64,000 nt of DNA from Erysipelotrichaceae bacterium. Its GTDB lineage: Bacteria; Bacillota_I; Bacilli_A; Erysipelotrichales; Erysipelotrichaceae. The notes beneath the pieces are model-generated. The model was given only the letters and a program-made list of their open reading frames with translations. It was not told the origin of the DNA and ran no database searches. Every line of letters starts with the position of its first letter. Positions within the stretch are counted from its first letter, which is position 1. The stretch lies in assembly GCA_012513225.1 (NCBI GenBank), contig JAAZCQ010000025.1:26788-90787 (forward strand), read 5' to 3'. Shown here piece by piece: positions 45,786 through 55,202 of this stretch. Position numbers and translations under genes: made by a program.

Positions 45786-47070
45786 TCTTTACCTCCTTCG
45801 TTTTTTAAATAAGCTTGTTCCTTTTCAAATAATTGTTTGTCATACACCTTAAAGAAAGGATAGTAAATAACAACAGATAATACACATACAAATAAAGAGA
45901 ATACTGAATTCCAAATATTTAATGAACCAATAAATTCTCCAATACCAATTGGCATAATAGAACCAACTGAAATAAATGAAGGTCTTAATATACCCATAGA
46001 ATACCCTATATGCCCAATAATCATTGGAACTACTATTGAGATTAAATACGGAATTGCCAATATTGGATTATACATAATTGGATATCCAAAAGTAACAGGT
46101 TCATTGATATTGAATATTCCAGGAATAATAGAAACTTTACCAACAGCTCTTAATTGTTCTGATTTAGCTTTTAATCCAAGTATTGAAAGACCTATTGTGT
46201 TACCAGTACCACCAGCTGTAGCCATAAGTCCAAATAATAATACAGGATAATAAACAAGTGCATCAACACCCCCTGCCTGATAAGCAGCTGCATTTGATGT
46301 AATAGCTTCAAGCATTACAGGCATTATCGCAACATAAACAATGAGTGTTCCATGGATACCCAATATCCATAAAAAACCACCAATTAAGCCTAGTACTAGC
46401 ATTCCCCAAAATCCTGTTAAATATGAAAGAGGCATTGATAATAATCCAATAAATAAAGATGGAAAATCAACTCCTGTCAATAATAAGCATCCTACTGTTA
46501 TTATCATCCAAAATATTACTAATAAAAGTAAAGGAATTATTGAGCTAAATCCATTTACTAATGATGTAGGAACTACCTCTGGCATTTTAATTACAATATT
46601 ACGCTCTATACAAAAATGATAAATTCTTGTGTTACTAATCCAACTAATATAGCAATAAATAAACCTGTACCACCTAGGTTACCTGTTGTTAACGCTTCCA
46701 TTGAAGCTAAAGAATAACCTGAAGATGCTACAAGTAGGAAGCATAATGCCGCATTTATTGCACCAGTCATAGGCTTTAAATTTAATGATTGTGCATAATT
46801 AAATCCAATTTGAAACACAACCCAAAAAGATAGTAGATTCATTGATAAATTATATGGACCATATATTATATTATAAATATTGTCCCCTACTGAAATTACT
46901 TTTAAGTTTGATAATATAACTTCGGTTAATTGAAAAATAGCACCAACCATAATTATACCCATACTACTCATTAAAGCTGTTTAAATTGCGCTGATTGCTT
47001 TATTTGATGAAAGTTTATCACCAAAAGCTTGTAGGTTTTTCATTAGATTAGATTCTAAAAAGTTGTCCAT
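45782..47070 (-). pseudogene. PTS EIIC permease (cellobiose/lactose type), broken
   Basis: The frame opens at the ATG at 47070 (MDNFLESNLMKNLQAFGDKL) behind AAGGAG. It hits an in-frame TAA at 46983-46981 where the family has a Lys or Arg (SAI-stop-TALMSSMGIIMVG). It resumes to 46606, then needs one extra base in the T5 run at about 46611-46615 to continue as ERNIVIKMPEVVP to 45782. The joined product of about 429 residues has the length and helix pattern of a whole EIIC. Two separate lesions argue for real gene loss. No EIIA or EIIB genes are adjacent. Confidence 0.88.
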
Positions 47071-47173
47071 TTTTTCTCCTTTCAACTTAGAAATCTTTAT
47101 TCTTCCTCAATAAAAGAATACCTATATAAATTATATATCTTTTATATGAAACTATTATCCAAAATATTACAAA

Positions 47174-48253
47174 TTATTTTAAAATACTTATAGTACCTTT
47201 ATCATTCAAATATTTTAATAACGATAAAAATATTGGAAATCCAAATAAACCAATACCGCCAAATAATGAAGTCCCAATAAACATACTTAATAGAGTTACA
47301 ATTGGATGTAACCCAAGTTGACTACCAACAATCTTTGGTTCAATTATATTTCTTATGAGTGTTACTATCACATATACAATTAAAAGTCCAAATCCTAATT
47401 TTACATTACCTTGAATAAATGAAATAATTAACCAAGGAATCATAATCCCTCCAGTACCCAACACAGGAAGTATATCAAAGATTGAAATCAATATAGCAAT
47501 TGAGATAGAATTACTAACCCTTAATATAGTTAAACCAATAGATAGTTCTATAAAAGTAATAGTCATTATTGTTACATAAGATTTAATAACTTCAAATAAA
47601 GTATTAAATACATAATCTTTTATCATATTAACTGCTTCATAAGCTTTTGGAGATAATTGTTTATTAATAAATTTTATAATTCTATCATAATCTGAAGCAA
47701 TAAAAAATGTACTAATAATCATTAATAAAATCTTAATAATAAATGAAGGTAAAGAAGTTGCAATATTAGAAAGTGAAGAAACAATTGTAATTGAAAAATT
47801 TGTAATATTATCTTGTAATGAACCAATCAATTGCTCAAAACCACTATTTAAAATATCTACAACTGTAGGATCCAATCCATAAACTGTTCTTTCTAAAAAA
47901 TCAAATATAGAATTAAAAATTGGCGTAATATATGTTTTATAGATATTAGGTATATCAGATACAACACTTGTTATAACAGAAAATATTTTTGCTCCTAAAA
48001 GTGAAAATAAAACTATAATTATTGCATAAAAAATAAAAGCTAATAATAAGGCTATTATGCTTGTTTTTATCTTAATTTTCTGACTAATATATTTTGCGGG
48101 TTTTTGAAGAATCCTAGCAATTAAAAAAGCGAAAATAAAAGGACTTATAAAGCCAACAACATACTTAAATAATAAATATCCTAACAAAGTTACAATTACT
48201 ATATATATAGTATTTACGATAAACTTTTTTTTCATTTCATATTTTGTATCCAT
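47174..48253 (-). CDS. AI-2E (PerM/YtvI) family membrane protein
   Basis: A 359-residue protein starting at the ATG at 48253, with GGAGG five bases upstream; earlier in-frame codons overlap that site. It has about eight helices with the family layout: two N-terminal helices, a third near 65-95, a soluble segment (about 95-165) and a C-terminal bundle with LPVLGTGGIMIPW near 270 and IEPKIVGSQLGLHPIVTLLSMFIG near 310. Members include the YtvI/PerM group and some Na+/H+ antiporters, while AI-2 export is proven only in one case. Transport substrate unknown. Confidence 0.87.
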   Translation of the reverse strand: MDTKYEMKKKFIVNTIYIVIVTLLGYLLFKYVVGFISPFIFAFLIARILQKPAKYISQKIKIKTSIIALLLAFIFYAIIIVLFSLLGAKIFSVITSVVSDIPNIYKTYITPIFNSIFDFLERTVYGLDPTVVDILNSGFEQLIGSLQDNITNFSITIVSSLSNIATSLPSFIIKILLMIISTFFIASDYDRIIKFINKQLSPKAYEAVNMIKDYVFNTLFEVIKSYVTIMTITFIELSIGLTILRVSNSISIAILISIFDILPVLGTGGIMIPWLIISFIQGNVKLGFGLLIVYVIVTLIRNIIEPKIVGSQLGLHPIVTLLSMFIGTSLFGGIGLFGFPIFLSLLKYLNDKGTISILK

Positions 48254-48291
48254 AAAAGCCTCCATCAATAGTATTTTAAATACCTTTTGAC

Positions 48292-49614
48292 CTATTCTAT
48301 TTTATCATCAATTTCATTATCTTTATCAATTACCTTAATAATAACTTTCTCAATTATTTTATCTGTCACTTTTAAAGTTTTAATAATTAAATTATTAAAT
48401 TCAACCTCTACTACCTGTCCCTTTTGAGGAATATTCCCTATCAAGTTTATTAATAATCCACTAAGTGTTTCATGTTCATCCGTAGGAAATTCTACATTTA
48501 ATAACCTTCCTAATTCATACAAACTAATCAAACCACTAACTTCATATAAATTTTTACTTATTTCTTTAACTTCCTTATCCTCTTCATGATCATATTCATC
48601 AAAAATATTGCCAACTATCTCTTCAAGTAAATCCTCTATTGTAACTATTCCAGCAGTTCCACCATACTCATCAATTACTATAGCAATATGAGTATTTGAA
48701 TTTTGAAGTTCAAAAAAAGCATCACTTAAATTTTTGATTTCTGGAATATATACAGCTTTTCTTATAAGTTTTTCTAATTTAAATTTACTATTATCTTCTA
48801 TTAAATAAAGTAAATCTTTAACATTTAAAATACCTATTACATTATCTAATTGATCTTTATAAACAGGATATCTTGAATATTGATTTTCATTAATAATTTC
48901 CATTAACTCCTTTAAATCTGAATTAATATCTAAAGAAACCATCTCTGTTCTATGAGTCATAATATCTCCAACTGTTTTATCATTAAACTCAAAAATATTA
49001 TTTATCATATACTTTTCACTAGTATTAATTGCACCTTTTTCTTCACCAACATCTACTAATGTTCTAATCTCTTCTTCTGTTATATTATCTTTACTATCAA
49101 CAAGATCTATTTTAAACAATTTAACAATAATGTTTGTAGATACATTTATAAAATATACAAAAGGTTTTGTTAGTATAGTTATAAAACTAAGAGGTATTGA
49201 AATATGTTTCAACATTTTTTCTGGTCTTTTTATTACTACTTGTTTAAGTATAAGTTCACCAAATACTATTGATATATAAGAAAAAATTATTAATACTACT
49301 ATTACTATTATTACTTTAAGTAATTGATTGCTAATAGTTAAATTAAATGTTTGAAAATTTATAATTAATGGATTTATAAAATAGTTGAATAAAAAAATAC
49401 TAATAAGAAAGCTCGATATGTATATCCCCACTCTAATACTTATTAAAATGTTAGTAGAATTATTAAATAAATTAATAATTCTTTTTATTTTATTTTCATC
49501 CTTATTAACTAATTGTCTTATTTTATTCTCATTTGTTGAAAGAATTGATATTTCAGACACTTTAAAAAATATATTTATAACTATCAATATAATTAATATT
49601 ACTAAATTACCCAA
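48292..49614 (-). CDS. CNNM / CBS / CorC_HlyC domain protein (hemolysin-like)
   Basis: A 440-residue protein. The N-terminal CNNM domain (about 1-180) has three to four helices, and the linker EEEIRTLVDVGEEKGAINTSEKYMI near 190 is typical. Two CBS domains (about 210-335) contain DIMTHRTEMVSLD and IDEYGGTAGIVTIEDLLEEIVGNIFDE, followed by a CorC_HlyC domain (about 350-430). Relatives help Mg2+ or Co2+ efflux or transport. The traditional name hemolysin is misleading here. It is divergent from the RNase Z-like gene. Confidence 0.9.
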   Translation of the reverse strand: MGNLVILIILIVINIFFKVSEISILSTNENKIRQLVNKDENKIKRIINLFNNSTNILISIRVGIYISSFLISIFLFNYFINPLIINFQTFNLTISNQLLKVIIVIVVLIIFSYISIVFGELILKQVVIKRPEKMLKHISIPLSFITILTKPFVYFINVSTNIIVKLFKIDLVDSKDNITEEEIRTLVDVGEEKGAINTSEKYMINNIFEFNDKTVGDIMTHRTEMVSLDINSDLKELMEIINENQYSRYPVYKDQLDNVIGILNVKDLLYLIEDNSKFKLEKLIRKAVYIPEIKNLSDAFFELQNSNTHIAIVIDEYGGTAGIVTIEDLLEEIVGNIFDEYDHEEDKEVKEISKNLYEVSGLISLYELGRLLNVEFPTDEHETLSGLLINLIGNIPQKGQVVEVEFNNLIIKTLKVTDKIIEKVIIKVIDKDNEIDDKIE

Positions 49615-49756
49615 GCTATCCCCTCTAATCTATTTCTTCTATAAATACTAGTATAGCAAAACTAGAATATTAAACATTAATTGTTTCATTGTCACTAATA
49701 TTCTAACAAATTAATAAACTGATTTACATGTTATTATAAAAGAGAGAGGTGAAATT

Positions 49757-50632
49757 ATGGGTAAATTAGTTTTACTAGGAACAGGAACACCAAATGCAGA
49801 ATTTAATGCAAGTGGGCCTTCATATGCAATTATAGTTGAAGATAAAGTTTATTTAATAGACTTTGGTGCAGGTATAGTAAGGCAAGCTTCAAAAGCATAT
49901 AACCAAGGAATAAAACAATTAAAACCTTCAAATTTAAATACGGCATTTCTAACACATTTACATTCTGATCATACTGTTGGAATTGCTGATTTAATACTTA
50001 CTCCATGGGTTCTTGAAAGAAAACAGCCTTTAAGTATATATGGTCCTAAAAATACAGATGATTTAATATTTTATACACTAAAAGCTTTTAAAACAGACAT
50101 ACAATTTAGATTAAATGGTATGGAAAAAGCAAATGATCTTGGAATAATTGTAAATGTAAAAGAAGTAGAAAATGATTTTATATATAAAGATAATTTAGTC
50201 AAAGTAAAAGCGATAAAAGTCACTCATGGAACTTTAGAATCATATGCATATAAATTTTATATCAAAGATAAAACTATACTTATAAGTGGAGACACAAGTA
50301 TAAATAAAAATATCGAAAAAGAAGCAATAAACGTTGATATATTAGTACATGAAGTAGAATATGAAGAAGGGTTAAAACAAAGAGACCTTAAATGGCAAAA
50401 ATATCATAAGTCTGTACATACTTTATCAAGTGATCTTGCAAAATTATGTGATTTATCAAAACCCAAGTTATTAATCACCACACATAGAATATATCACATT
50501 GATTTTTATGATGATTCTTTAGATGTAGAAAAAGAAATAATTAAAAGAGAAGAATTAATACTTGAAGAAATTAAAAATATATATAAAGGTAAAGTTGTAA
50601 ATGGTCATGATTTAGATGTTTATGAATTCTAA
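49757..50632 (+). CDS. RNase Z-like metallo-beta-lactamase hydrolase
   Basis: A 291-residue protein beginning MGKLVLLGTGTPNAEFNASG. It has the motif TFLTHLHSDHTVG-like (THLHSDHTVGI) near 72, a second His in KVTHGT near 155, Asp in LISGDTSINKN near 176 and a late His in THRIYHID near 245. These place it in the ElaC/arylsulfatase-like branch of the MBL family. The flexible exosite arm of true tRNase Z is not obvious, so a phosphodiesterase or arylsulfatase-like role is equally possible. It is a single plus-strand gene, divergent from the CNNM gene. Confidence 0.82.
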   Translation: MGKLVLLGTGTPNAEFNASGPSYAIIVEDKVYLIDFGAGIVRQASKAYNQGIKQLKPSNLNTAFLTHLHSDHTVGIADLILTPWVLERKQPLSIYGPKNTDDLIFYTLKAFKTDIQFRLNGMEKANDLGIIVNVKEVENDFIYKDNLVKVKAIKVTHGTLESYAYKFYIKDKTILISGDTSINKNIEKEAINVDILVHEVEYEEGLKQRDLKWQKYHKSVHTLSSDLAKLCDLSKPKLLITTHRIYHIDFYDDSLDVEKEIIKREELILEEIKNIYKGKVVNGHDLDVYEF

Positions 50633-50643
50633 TATGTAAAAAT

Positions 50644-50676
50644 AAAAAAACTTTTATTTTTACTATAAAAGCTTTT
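50644..50676. terminator. Weak bidirectional terminator between the MBL and nucleoside hydrolase genes
   Basis: An AT-rich stem (ACTTTTAT against ATAAAAGC) with T-runs on both sides lies between two convergent genes. Confidence 0.5.
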
Positions 50677-51577
50677 CTAATGTATTTAAATCATTTAAGA
50701 AATACTGTTCAAACAAGTGATTATCACATTTATCAAGAACTAATGTATTTCCTTTTTCATTATAATTTATAATTGTTTTTCCTCTTTTATCTTGATCTAG
50801 TATTATATCAACAAAAGCGTTTTTTCCTTCAAAAATTTCTGGATGTAATAAATACATTGGTACTGCTAGATCAAACACTGGTGATTTTATATCACCTTTT
50901 CTTTTTGAATATCTAAAATAAAATTCTAATATTTCATATGTAAGTTGAAATAATTTACTTTTATCTTTGAAATCTTCAATAATATTATGATGTAAAGTAC
51001 AAAAATCACAAACTTCTAAAGGTGCAAGAATAATATCTAAACTAGAATCAAATACTATTTTAGCACTATGAGGATCACAGTATATATTAAACTCTGACTC
51101 TTCCAATATATTACCTTTATAAATAGAACCTCCCATTATAATTAGTTTATCAATTTTACTGATAATATCTGGATGTTTTTGAATAAATGAAGCTATATTT
51201 GTTAATGGTCCTAGTCCAAACAATATTACTTTTTCCTCTTTAGAAATAGTATTATACAAAAAATCATTTGCATTTAAATTAATAGGTTTTAGATTTGAAT
51301 AAGTAAAAACTGGCCCATCTAATCCACTTTCACCATGAGCTATTGGTTGGGGTTCAGAATCATAAAATAACGGTTTATGAGCACCTTTAGCAACCATTGC
51401 TTCAATATTTAAAAAGGATAATACATTACATAAATTATCTGTGACTTTATCTAAAAGATTGTTTCCACAAACTGTAGTGTAGCCAAGAATATCAATTTTT
51501 TCTTTATTAGCTAATGCACAAAATATAGCCATAATATCATCATGCCCAGGATCACAATCAATTATTACTTTGTACAT
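50663..51577 (-). CDS. Inosine-uridine preferring nucleoside hydrolase
   Basis: A 304-residue protein with the calcium-binding start MYKVIIDCDPGHDDIMAI, an LFGLGPLTNIASFIQKHPD motif near 118, MGGS near 147, the NIYCDPHSAKIVF motif near 163 and a late PVFDLAVPMYLL near 235. It hydrolyses the N-glycosidic bond of nucleosides to ribose and free base. It is the last gene of the nine-gene operon and starts at the stop codon of the permease gene. With ribokinase at the operon head it makes ribose-5-phosphate from imported nucleosides. Confidence 0.93.
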   Translation of the reverse strand: MYKVIIDCDPGHDDIMAIFCALANKEKIDILGYTTVCGNNLLDKVTDNLCNVLSFLNIEAMVAKGAHKPLFYDSEPQPIAHGESGLDGPVFTYSNLKPINLNANDFLYNTISKEEKVILFGLGPLTNIASFIQKHPDIISKIDKLIIMGGSIYKGNILEESEFNIYCDPHSAKIVFDSSLDIILAPLEVCDFCTLHHNIIEDFKDKSKLFQLTYEILEFYFRYSKRKGDIKSPVFDLAVPMYLLHPEIFEGKNAFVDIILDQDKRGKTIINYNEKGNTLVLDKCDNHLFEQYFLNDLNTLEKLL

Positions 51578-52491
51578 TATTTCTTAGTCTTTCTATACTC
51601 TTTAATTGATAATGCAATTAAACCAACTGTAACAACTATATATGGAATAGTATTAATAAGTTCTGCAGGTAAGTTAGTTAATATTAGTTCATTAACAACA
51701 CCTTGAGAAATCGCAAATAGACCTGTAGTTAATAATACAATAATCATATTACCTTGTCCTACTGAACTAGCAGCAATACCCATCCAACCACGAGATGCAG
51801 TCATATTATTTGAGAAAATTGACAAGTAACCCATAGATAAATAAGCACCACCCAAAGTAGCAAGTATCCCTGAAATAACAATCGCAATTAATCTTACTTT
51901 ATCAACCTTAATTCCGACACTTAATGCAGTTTCTTCATCTAATCCACAAGCTTTCATTCTTAATCCAAATGGTGTTTTGTAAATTAAAATATATATTAAA
52001 ATAACTAAAACTAAACAAACATATGTTAAAAAATAGTGTCCTGATATGATAGTTCCTAATATAGGAATGTCTTTAATAAATGGAATGTTTATTGTAGGAA
52101 GTACTTTTGAAGGTAAACTTCCAGTTGTTCCTTTTGAACCTGTCCAAACCATTAATAACCATATACTAAAATCAGCAGCAAATAAATTCAGTGCAATACC
52201 AATCATTATTGGATTAGTTTTCATCTTCATTGTGAAAAAAGCCATTATTAAAGATAGTAAAACACCAATTACAATTGCACCTAATAAACCAAGATATGCA
52301 TTAGAAAATAATGCACTAAAATAAACTCCAAATAATGCGCCCATAATCATTAATCCTTCAACTGCAATATTTGGAATACCAGCTAAATCAGCAACATAAG
52401 CACTCATTGATGCATAAACAAGAGGAACTCCAACTCTAATAACTACAAATATAAAGCTAGCACTTAAAAATGTACCAAGTATGTTATTCAT
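51577..52491 (-). CDS. Nucleoside ABC transporter permease (second subunit)
   Basis: A 304-residue protein with eight or nine helices of the BPD_transp_2 family. It has the nucleoside-permease motif AGIPNIAVEGLMIMGALFGVYFS near 35 and the coupling segment FGLRMKACGLDEETALSVGI near 180. It overlaps the other permease gene by 8 bases and the nucleoside hydrolase by 1. It pairs with that permease, the tandem ATPase and the BMP lipoprotein, the set known for guanosine and other nucleoside uptake (NupPQ/Nup type). Confidence 0.9.
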   Translation of the reverse strand: MNNILGTFLSASFIFVVIRVGVPLVYASMSAYVADLAGIPNIAVEGLMIMGALFGVYFSALFSNAYLGLLGAIVIGVLLSLIMAFFTMKMKTNPIMIGIALNLFAADFSIWLLMVWTGSKGTTGSLPSKVLPTINIPFIKDIPILGTIISGHYFLTYVCLVLVILIYILIYKTPFGLRMKACGLDEETALSVGIKVDKVRLIAIVISGILATLGGAYLSMGYLSIFSNNMTASRGWMGIAASSVGQGNMIIVLLTTGLFAISQGVVNELILTNLPAELINTIPYIVVTVGLIALSIKEYRKTKK

Positions 52492-53587
52492 TAGTAATTT
52501 CCTCCTTTATCAGTTTCTTATTTCTCCAATTTCTTAAAAAATACTGAGAAGAAATTAATAATGTCAATATTACTTCAACTAGTGAAATTAATTTAACATC
52601 GATTACAGCACTAGAATTAGCAAGAAGTTGAGCACTTGCTCTTAAATAACTAATACCAAAAGCTGCAACTAAAACACCAACTGGATGATTTTTACCTAAC
52701 ATTGCCATTAAAGCTCCTGCAAAACCTAATCCTGGTAATGTAGACCAAGAAAATCTTTTGTATATTCCCAAAAGTTCTATTGCAGATCCAGCTCCACCTA
52801 AAAATCCCGCAAGAAAATGAACTAATAAAACTAATCCAAATGCACTCATACCCGAATATCTTGCAAAGTTTTTATTTAAACCTGTCATTCTAATTTCATA
52901 TCCAATTTTTGTTTTATAAAGTAAAATGTATATTAATATGACTGCTATTAACATCAATATAAATCCGCTATGAACTTGTGTTCCTTTTAAAATAATTGAA
53001 AGTTTACTAGTATCTATAAATGGTGCAGAAGCATTACCAGAAACACCCTCAACAGCTAAAAATGTTTTAACAATATAAAAGCCAATGCCAAATAATATAC
53101 TATTCATCATTAAAGAAATAACCATTTCACTCGTATTATATTTAACTTTTAATATACCAGGACCTAAAGCAATAATTCCCCCTAATACACCCGATAATAA
53201 TATTGGAACAGCAGAATCTATAAAAGAATTCCCTGTCATAAAATTTGTATTTACAGCAATTATTGTACAAAAAACACCACAAATATAAAATATTCCCTCA
53301 GTACTTAAATTGAAAAATCCAGTCTTAAAATACAATAGTGTTGCAAGTCCTGCAAAACATAAAGGAATCATTTTTATTAAAACATATCCAAAATAAAACT
53401 TTCCTTGTAGTGGATATGTAAGAAGATCAATAAAATCTTTTGTTGGATTATCTGAAACTATTAATAAAACTATAAATATAATAACTAAAGCAATTATAAT
53501 AGAAGAAATTAATTGAAGAAAGGCGAATGGCTTATCATCTGTCCATTTAAATTTCAAATTTTTAAATTTAATATTTTTTAAACTCAT
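52484..53587 (-). CDS. Nucleoside ABC transporter permease (first subunit)
   Basis: A 367-residue permease with about ten helices. The N-terminal soluble-to-membrane region is followed by TGFFNLSTEGIFYICGVF near 90 and the coupling segment IGYEIRMTGLNKNFARYSGM near 230. It is longer than its partner, as is normal for this subunit of the BMP/NupP family. It overlaps the ATPase by 4 bases and the second permease by 8. Confidence 0.9.
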   Translation of the reverse strand: MSLKNIKFKNLKFKWTDDKPFAFLQLISSIIIALVIIFIVLLIVSDNPTKDFIDLLTYPLQGKFYFGYVLIKMIPLCFAGLATLLYFKTGFFNLSTEGIFYICGVFCTIIAVNTNFMTGNSFIDSAVPILLSGVLGGIIALGPGILKVKYNTSEMVISLMMNSILFGIGFYIVKTFLAVEGVSGNASAPFIDTSKLSIILKGTQVHSGFILMLIAVILIYILLYKTKIGYEIRMTGLNKNFARYSGMSAFGLVLLVHFLAGFLGGAGSAIELLGIYKRFSWSTLPGLGFAGALMAMLGKNHPVGVLVAAFGISYLRASAQLLANSSAVIDVKLISLVEVILTLLISSQYFLRNWRNKKLIKEEITNE

Positions 53588-55140
53588 ATAACGGCACCCC
53601 TTAATTCTTCTTCATCTTGTTTTTTAGTACCTAACATATATAAACCTAATTCATTTTCTGTTACATTTTTTAAATCATTAAAATGTCCAACAATCTTTCC
53701 ATCAAACATGACAAGTAATCTATCTGATAATGACATAACTTCATTTAAATCAGCACTAATTAAAAGTATTGCTTTACCAGAATTTCTCATATCTATAAGA
53801 AGCTCATGAATATAGCGTGCACTACCAACATCAATACCCCTTGTTGGCTGTTCTGCAACCATTAATAATGGAGCTGTATTCCACTCTCTTGCAACTACAA
53901 CCTTTTGTATATTTCCTCCTGATAAACTTTCAATTTTACTATTTTCATCTTTTGTTCTAACTGAAAATTTTCCAATTAATTCTTTTGATATTTTTTTGAT
54001 ATTTTTTTCTTTTAAAAATATTTTTCCACTTACTTCTTTTGAATCATAATATGTAGAAATAATATTTTCACTTACACTAGCACCGCTAGCTACTCCATCT
54101 ACCATTCTATCTTCTGGAATAAACGCTAATCCATTATCTCTTCTAGATTTAATATTAAACTTAGTAATATCTAAATTATTTAAAGAAATCTTCCCTGAAT
54201 CAGCCTCTAATAAACCAGTAATCATTTTAACAAGTTCTTCTTGCCCATTTCCTTGAACACCAGCAATTCCAAGAATCTCTCCTTCTGCAATAGAAAAACT
54301 AACATCATCTACTTTTTTAATTCCATCTTCTTTATAAACCAAATTTTCTATATTAAATAAAGCTTTTTTATTATCTATATCTTTTTTAATAGTATCAAAT
54401 GATGATTCAAGTTTTCTTCCAATTATTAATTCTGTAAGTTGATCTATAGTAACATCATCAGCTTTAAAAGTTCCTTTTGTTTCACCATTACTAATTACTG
54501 TGATTTTATCACTAATCTGCTTAACCTCATTAAGTTTATGTGAAATAAAAATAATTGTATGACCTAGCTCTTTAAAATAAAGTAATTGTTCAAATAAAGC
54601 TTTTGTTTCTTGTGGAGTTAATACTGCAGTAGGTTCATCTAAAATAATAATTTCTGCATTTCTATATAATGTTTTTAATATTTCAACCTTTTGTTTAGCG
54701 CTAACTGTTAAATCTTGAACTTTAGTATTCACATCAATATCAAAATTATATTTTTTAGCAAGTTGTTGAGTTAACTCAACACTTTTTTTCTTATCTAAGA
54801 AAAGTTTATCTTTTCTTGGCTCAAAACCAAGTATTATATTTTGTGCAACACTAAAAGAGGGAATTAACTTAAAATGTTGATACACCATTCCAATACCATT
54901 GTTTATAGCTTCTAAAGAACTATTATAGTTAATTAATTCACCTTTATAATATATATTACCTGATGTTTGCTTTTCATTAGCAAAAATTATTTTCATTAAT
55001 GTAGACTTTCCAGCCCCATTTTCACCAATAACAGAATGAATTTCTCCCTTAGAAAATTCTATATTTATATTCTTATTTGCAACTACACCGTTAGAATATA
55101 CTTTAGTAATATCTTCAAGCTTTAATATTACATCATCCAT
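53584..55140 (-). CDS. Nucleoside/sugar-type tandem ABC ATPase
   Basis: A 518-residue protein with two ATPase domains. The first has Walker A GENGAGKSTLMKI near 38, an atypical LTVSAKQKVEILKTL signature near 141 and Walker B IIILDEPTAVLTP near 160. The second has Walker A-like GVQGNGQEELVK near 293, SGGNIQKVVVAREW near 405 and MVAEQPTRGIDVG near 425. This dual layout is that of RbsA/NupO-type ATPases. It powers the two permeases that follow. Confidence 0.94.
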   Translation of the reverse strand: MDDVILKLEDITKVYSNGVVANKNINIEFSKGEIHSVIGENGAGKSTLMKIIFANEKQTSGNIYYKGELINYNSSLEAINNGIGMVYQHFKLIPSFSVAQNIILGFEPRKDKLFLDKKKSVELTQQLAKKYNFDIDVNTKVQDLTVSAKQKVEILKTLYRNAEIIILDEPTAVLTPQETKALFEQLLYFKELGHTIIFISHKLNEVKQISDKITVISNGETKGTFKADDVTIDQLTELIIGRKLESSFDTIKKDIDNKKALFNIENLVYKEDGIKKVDDVSFSIAEGEILGIAGVQGNGQEELVKMITGLLEADSGKISLNNLDITKFNIKSRRDNGLAFIPEDRMVDGVASGASVSENIISTYYDSKEVSGKIFLKEKNIKKISKELIGKFSVRTKDENSKIESLSGGNIQKVVVAREWNTAPLLMVAEQPTRGIDVGSARYIHELLIDMRNSGKAILLISADLNEVMSLSDRLLVMFDGKIVGHFNDLKNVTENELGLYMLGTKKQDEEELRGAVI

Positions 55141-55164
55141 TGCTATCTCCTTCTAATTAGAAAT

Positions 55165-55189
55165 AATGCTCTATCATTGATAGAGCATT
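55165..55189 (-). terminator. Intercistronic hairpin after the BMP lipoprotein gene
   Basis: A near-perfect 12-base-pair inverted repeat (AATGCTCTATCA/TGATAGAGCATT) lies between the BMP gene and the ATPase gene. It is not followed by a long U-tract, so it may act as an mRNA stabiliser or partial terminator that raises binding-protein output. Confidence 0.65.
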
Positions 55190-55202
55190 ATAAACAGTTA
55201 TG

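Noticed and set aside
46606..46971. A separate 121-residue membrane protein and a separate 267-residue EIIC
   Set aside because: Both are pieces of one EIIC frame interrupted by a TAA at 46983-46981 and a one-base shift near 46611-46615; their joined translation follows the family pattern without a gap.
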